NCBI GenBank assembly: GCA_052085365.1
Contig: JBQDFP010000002.1
Span: 1-64,000 of the forward strand
Reading direction: 5' to 3'
Length of the DNA stretch: 64,000 nt
Source of the DNA: Canibacter sp052085365
GTDB lineage: Bacteria > Actinomycetota > Actinomycetes > Actinomycetales > Microbacteriaceae
Made by a program: the position numbers and the translations under genes. This document shows, in pieces, positions 60,723 to 64,000 of this stretch. Positions within the stretch are counted from its first letter, which is position 1, and every line of letters begins with the position of its first letter. The notes beneath the pieces are model-generated. The model had not been told where the DNA came from. It did not search any database and saw nothing but the letters and a program-made list of their open reading frames with translations.

Positions 60723-61610
60723 CTACTTTGCAGGCAGTGCTCTTCGTGAATATGAAGCGGAGAGCTCGGTCACTACGCGTTGTAACGTAGGATATTCCTG
60801 GGCACCACCAATCGCGAAGTAGTCCGCGGTTAAATGGCCCGGCTGGAAGGCTTCCCCATACGTGACTGGGTAGAATCTTCCGCCAGCTTGCTGGAGAATG
60901 AACCTTCCTGCCGAAATATCCCAAGAATTTGTTAGGAACCCCATGGTGGCGTCTGCGAAGCCAGCTGCGACATAAGCAAGGTTTAACGCTCCGCTTCCTA
61001 AGTTGCGTACTGCCTGAAAGCTATCGAGTAGGCTGCCTTGTGCGTCAAGGGCGCGGTGTCCAAAAAGCCAAGTGTCTTTTGCATTTGGAAAGCTCGAAAC
61101 GATCGTTGCGTCAAGTTCGTCCGTCGCAGCGTTTACTCGAATTGGTTTTCCGTTTAGTGTTGCTCCGGAAGAATCTGCGGCAAACAGATTTCCCGTTACC
61201 GGCTCCAGGATCACTCCTGCTTGAGTGACATTATTTCGCACTGCTGCTATCGAGATGCACCAAAGGGGTAGTCCGCGAGCGAAGTTCGATGTGCCATCTA
61301 TGGGGTCAATGTGCCATTCAAGTTCCGCACCGCCTGATGTCCCGCCTTCTTCGCCGACAATGGTGCAGGCAGGGCCGTTTATAATCAGTGATTCAACAAT
61401 GCGTTTTTCGGATTCACGATCGTATTCTGTGACGAGATCATGGCGATCTCGTTTGAAATCCTTTGCCATAGGAGCCCGAAACCCTGCAAGCAGCATCGGT
61501 GAAACGCTCTGAACTGCTTGTGTCGCTACAGTTTTCAATTGTGTAGAATCTGTTTCTTGCGCAACGGAAACATCGATTTCTGGCAGGTAGTTGTTCATCG
61601 ATATATTCAC
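60723..61610 (-). CDS. inositol monophosphatase family protein, cassette 2
   Basis: This 295-aa enzyme is paralogous to 47201-48034. Metal-site motifs are VGEEGGTSGG at about 88-97 and WHIDPIDGTSNFARG at about 103-117. The C-terminal motif SWDISAGRFILQQAGGRF is also kept. It lies 6 bp behind the importer ATPase, with AAGGA overlapping the ATPase stop, so it is coupled to the transporter. It is expected to act on the imported phosphate ester. The start GTG 61610 is favoured over ATG 61598 by ribosome-site spacing. Confidence 0.85.
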   Translation of the reverse strand: MNISMNNYLPEIDVSVAQETDSTQLKTVATQAVQSVSPMLLAGFRAPMAKDFKRDRHDLVTEYDRESEKRIVESLIINGPACTIVGEEGGTSGGAELEWHIDPIDGTSNFARGLPLWCISIAAVRNNVTQAGVILEPVTGNLFAADSSGATLNGKPIRVNAATDELDATIVSSFPNAKDTWLFGHRALDAQGSLLDSFQAVRNLGSGALNLAYVAAGFADATMGFLTNSWDISAGRFILQQAGGRFYPVTYGEAFQPGHLTADYFAIGGAQEYPTLQRVVTELSASYSRRALPAK

Positions 61611-61616
61611 TGATCC

Positions 61617-62750
61617 TTAGGAATGCTGCAGCTTGAGGATGCTTGAGGCCGAAAACTCTTCACGGTCTCCTTCGCGGTTAAAGAGAAGAACGTCTTCGTG
61701 GGCGATGAGGGTATTTATACGTTGCCCATGCAGAAAGCGAGGCCGATGTGTTGTGACCGAGAAAAGCTTCGTATCATCGACTGTTAATTCAATAATCCAA
61801 CTTCCCCCGGTTGGTAAGATTCCTGTGACCTCGGCCTCGATTCTCAAATCGTTCGGATTTTGCCCTTCAGCAGCTTCCGATACTGTCTGGATTGCTTCAG
61901 GACGAATCCCGATAGATCCTGAGGGGAGGTCGACTTCATGCATACTCAGGTAACGAGCTAAAGTGCTACGAAGAGTATTGGATTTCTCCGTATCGAGCTC
62001 ACAAATATTGATAGGTGGATTCCCAACGAACTCGGCAACGAAGCGGTTTGCTGGTTTGGAATAAATCTCATCAGGTGTGCCGAGCTGTTGCAGTTCACCC
62101 TCGCTCATGACAGCGATCTTGGTGGCCAGTGTCATGGCTTCCCATTGATCGTGAGTCACGAATACTATTGTCGAGTTGAATTCTGCGTGGATGCGCTTCA
62201 ACTCCGCACGCATCTCTAGACGGAGTCGAGAATCAAGATTTGAAAGAGGTTCGTCGAACAGGAGAACTTTCGGATTCACCGCTAGCATTCGTGCAAGAGC
62301 TACGCGCTGCTGCTGGCCTCCCGAGAGTTCCGAGGGAAACCGGCTTGAGAAACGGTTAATATCTAGCTTTGTCATGATCTCTTTGACGCGCTGCTGTCGC
62401 TGTTCTCGAGGGACCTTGCGGAGCCGGAGGCCGAAGCTCACATTTTCTTCGATTGTTAGGTGCGGCCATAACGCGTAGCTTTGAAACACAAGTCCGAGGT
62501 CGCGTTTTTCTGACGGCAGGAAAATGCCCTCCTCTGCAGAATCAAAGACTTTCGAACCAACCTGTATCTTGCCTTTGGTGGGCTGCTCGAGGCCGCTAAT
62601 CATGCGTAGGGTTGTAGTTTTTCCACAGCCTGAAGGACCGAGCAAGCACATAAACTCGCCATCTTCAATGGTGAGGTCTAAATCTCTGACGGCGTCCGGT
62701 AGACCTCGGCCGTATTTTTTATTAATGTGAGTGAGCTCAATATTTGGCAT
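61617..62750 (-). CDS. ABC transporter ATP-binding protein (FbpC/PotA/AfuC type), cassette 2
   Basis: This 377-aa ATPase is paralogous to 46102-47199. It has Walker A GPSGCGKT at about 38, LSGGQQQRVALARMLA, LFDEPLSNLDSRLRLEMR and a TOBE-type C-terminus (GSIGIRPEAIQTV, ILPTGGSW). The start ATG 62750 gives MPNIEL, matching MPDIHL of the other copy; an in-frame GTG at 62759 overlaps the permease stop. It energises the truncated permease next to it. Confidence 0.87.
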   Translation of the reverse strand: MPNIELTHINKKYGRGLPDAVRDLDLTIEDGEFMCLLGPSGCGKTTTLRMISGLEQPTKGKIQVGSKVFDSAEEGIFLPSEKRDLGLVFQSYALWPHLTIEENVSFGLRLRKVPREQRQQRVKEIMTKLDINRFSSRFPSELSGGQQQRVALARMLAVNPKVLLFDEPLSNLDSRLRLEMRAELKRIHAEFNSTIVFVTHDQWEAMTLATKIAVMSEGELQQLGTPDEIYSKPANRFVAEFVGNPPINICELDTEKSNTLRSTLARYLSMHEVDLPSGSIGIRPEAIQTVSEAAEGQNPNDLRIEAEVTGILPTGGSWIIELTVDDTKLFSVTTHRPRFLHGQRINTLIAHEDVLLFNREGDREEFSASSILKLQHS

Positions 62751-62751
62751 A

Positions 62752-64000
62752 TTAACCACCTAGTCCTTCCGCAAGGCTGCTTTTTGTCATTCGTTGTCCG
62801 AGAAGCGTTCCGAAGAATGCGATTGCAGCTACCATCAGCACCACAGCATTCGCCGCCTGGCTGTAGCCATAATCAACGAGCTGAAGTGAGTAGGTAGTCA
62901 ACAAATGTGTACCTGGCACCGCAAGCAGTACAACTAGGCTCAGTCCTTTAACACCTGAAATGAAGGGGAGAAGAATGCCAGTGGACAGAGCGCCCTTTTG
63001 AATAGGGAACACAATCGTTGTCATTCGGCGCCACCATCCCGCGCCCGCGACTTTTGCGGCTTCCTCAGGGTCTTTTCCTAGTTGGCTCATTGCTGAAATT
63101 CCAGCCCGTGAAGCGTACGGCAATTGCTCTGAGATTAAGGCGAGAATGAGAATCGCAGCGGTTCCATAAAGTGCAGGAATTGGGCCCCTTTGTACTGCAA
63201 AAAGCGACAAGTATGCTGCAGCGAAAGCGATGCCAGGAACTAGATAGGGGAAGAACGTAACGTTACGTAGGAAATGACCCAGGACCTTAAAGGGAGAACG
63301 AACTACTATGTATCCCGTTAAAATGCCGAGGATTCCTGTGCAGACTGACGCAAGACCAACCATCCAGAGGGTGTTCCAGGCTGCCTCCCAAAAATCAGGA
63401 GTAAGTAAAATCCCGTTGGGCATTGCTAGGGTCTTAAGATCCTGTCCTATCCAGAAATCAAGCGTAAAATTTGACAGTTCAAAGCGGCCTGGCTTACGCA
63501 TAATTGTCGATAAAAACAGTGTAATGATAGGCACGACGACACTTAAGATAAAGACTCCGAATGCTGCGATTGTTGCTGGAATCTTCCATGTACCGAGTCG
63601 AGATATTCTGTGCATCGAACCTTTTCCTCCGACGGTCACAAATCGTTGTGCCTGGCGGGCGAGATATGTATCGACCAAAAGGGAAATGGCTCCGATGAGA
63701 ATTACAGCTGCAGCAACAAGTGCGGCGACTCCTGTTTGACGTGAGGTAATACTCCGATACAGAGTGGTGGAGAGTACCTCAAAGTGGGCGGGTACACCCA
63801 GGACGTAGGCAACGCCAAATTCACCGAGGCACTTTGCGAATATCAGGATCGTTGCTGAAATCAAAGAGGGGCGCATCAGTGGCAGGATGATTCTCCATGC
63901 CACGGTAAAGCCTCGACCTCCAAGAATCCGAGCAGAATCTTCGAGCTGAGAATCAAAGCTTTTTAAAGCGTTGCCAAAAAGCAAGATCACGAATGGTGCG
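62752..64000 (-). CDS. ABC transporter fused permease (Fbp/Afu type), cassette 2, cut by window end
   Basis: The C-terminal about 415 residues of a permease paralogous to 44246-46099 are present; the 5' end lies beyond the window. The end of the first half (EDSARILGGRGFTVAWRIIL, an EAA loop) and the whole second half (EEAAKVAGAGWWRRMTTIVF) are visible. FFPYLVPGIAFAAAYLSLFA and RGPIPALYGTAAILIL are nearly identical to the first copy. No binding-protein gene of this cassette is in the window; it may lie upstream of the missing start. Confidence 0.87.
   Translation of the reverse strand, partial: APFVILLFGNALKSFDSQLEDSARILGGRGFTVAWRIILPLMRPSLISATILIFAKCLGEFGVAYVLGVPAHFEVLSTTLYRSITSRQTGVAALVAAAVILIGAISLLVDTYLARQAQRFVTVGGKGSMHRISRLGTWKIPATIAAFGVFILSVVVPIITLFLSTIMRKPGRFELSNFTLDFWIGQDLKTLAMPNGILLTPDFWEAAWNTLWMVGLASVCTGILGILTGYIVVRSPFKVLGHFLRNVTFFPYLVPGIAFAAAYLSLFAVQRGPIPALYGTAAILILALISEQLPYASRAGISAMSQLGKDPEEAAKVAGAGWWRRMTTIVFPIQKGALSTGILLPFISGVKGLSLVVLLAVPGTHLLTTYSLQLVDYGYSQAANAVVLMVAAIAFFGTLLGQRMTKSSLAEGLGG

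Noticed and set aside
1..64000. search for transposases, integrases, phage genes and rRNA
   Set aside because: None was recognised; signs of gene transfer are limited to gene content and the flanking terminators of the lsr operon.

Overview
The window comes from a Gram-positive actinobacterium, most likely of the Micrococcales. The evidence is frequent GTG and TTG starts with strong purine-rich ribosome sites, lipoprotein signals on every periplasmic-type binding protein, UTRA-type GntR and IclR regulators, a PutA-like giant protein, and an iolR|iolC-aldolase-iolA-iolB order resembling Corynebacterium glutamicum. Base composition is only moderately GC-rich. No genus is claimed. One run of 100 N (32974-33073) shows that this is a scaffold.

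Layout. 1-9.2 kb is ordinary: tRNA-Tyr, a degenerate PutA-like protein, an ABC importer of the TrpXYZ-like family, a PEBP protein, a FadR-type regulator and an SPFH protein. From 9.2 kb onward almost everything concerns polyols, sugars and their phosphates. 9.2-17.6 kb holds iolR-like, iolC, an IolJ-like aldolase, iolA, iolB, an iolG-like gene, iolH and iolE. 17.6-26.3 kb is an AI-2 uptake and processing operon (lsrACDB, lsrR, lsrK, a cupin, lsrF), closed at both ends by near-identical terminators. 26.4-34.7 kb has an Rbs-type ABC importer, a PfkB kinase, a split transketolase and two overlapping iclR genes. 34.8-43.4 kb has iolD, three Gfo/Idh/MocA dehydrogenases, a TauE-like permease, an epimerase-type TIM barrel and a LacI regulator. 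43.4-50.1 kb has an ABC importer of the ferric/sugar-phosphate type with an inositol-monophosphatase-family enzyme, a HAD protein and a GntR regulator. 50.2-53.2 kb is an Frc-type sugar ABC importer. 53.4-59.9 kb has an IolT-like symporter, a drug/sugar-efflux MFS, a VOC protein, and an SDR/iolE-like/Gfo-Idh operon. 59.9-64 kb is a second copy of the importer-IMPase-HAD cassette, cut by the window end.

How the genes work together. The iol genes make a complete route from myo-inositol to acetyl-CoA-level products: dehydrogenase, IolE, IolD, IolB, IolC, aldolase, IolA. They are dispersed over 50 kb rather than held in one operon. Two sets of palindromes tie the parts together. TTGT-N4-ACAA (or ATGT-N4-ACAA) sites lie before iolR/iolC, the Rbs-type transporter, the TauE gene, the IolT-like gene and the SDR-iolE operon. 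Sites centred on GAGCGCTC lie before the lacI gene and its divergent dehydrogenase, before the iolG-like/iolH/iolE operon, and before the efflux MFS.

Most striking are (i) a full lsr operon in an actinobacterium, lacking LsrG but with a cupin between lsrK and lsrF, and (ii) two paralogous cassettes pairing an Afu/Fbp-like importer with two putative phosphatases. The second looks like a dedicated route for importing and dephosphorylating a phosphorylated polyol, possibly inositol phosphate, to feed the iol pathway. Functions and substrates are inferred from sequence alone.
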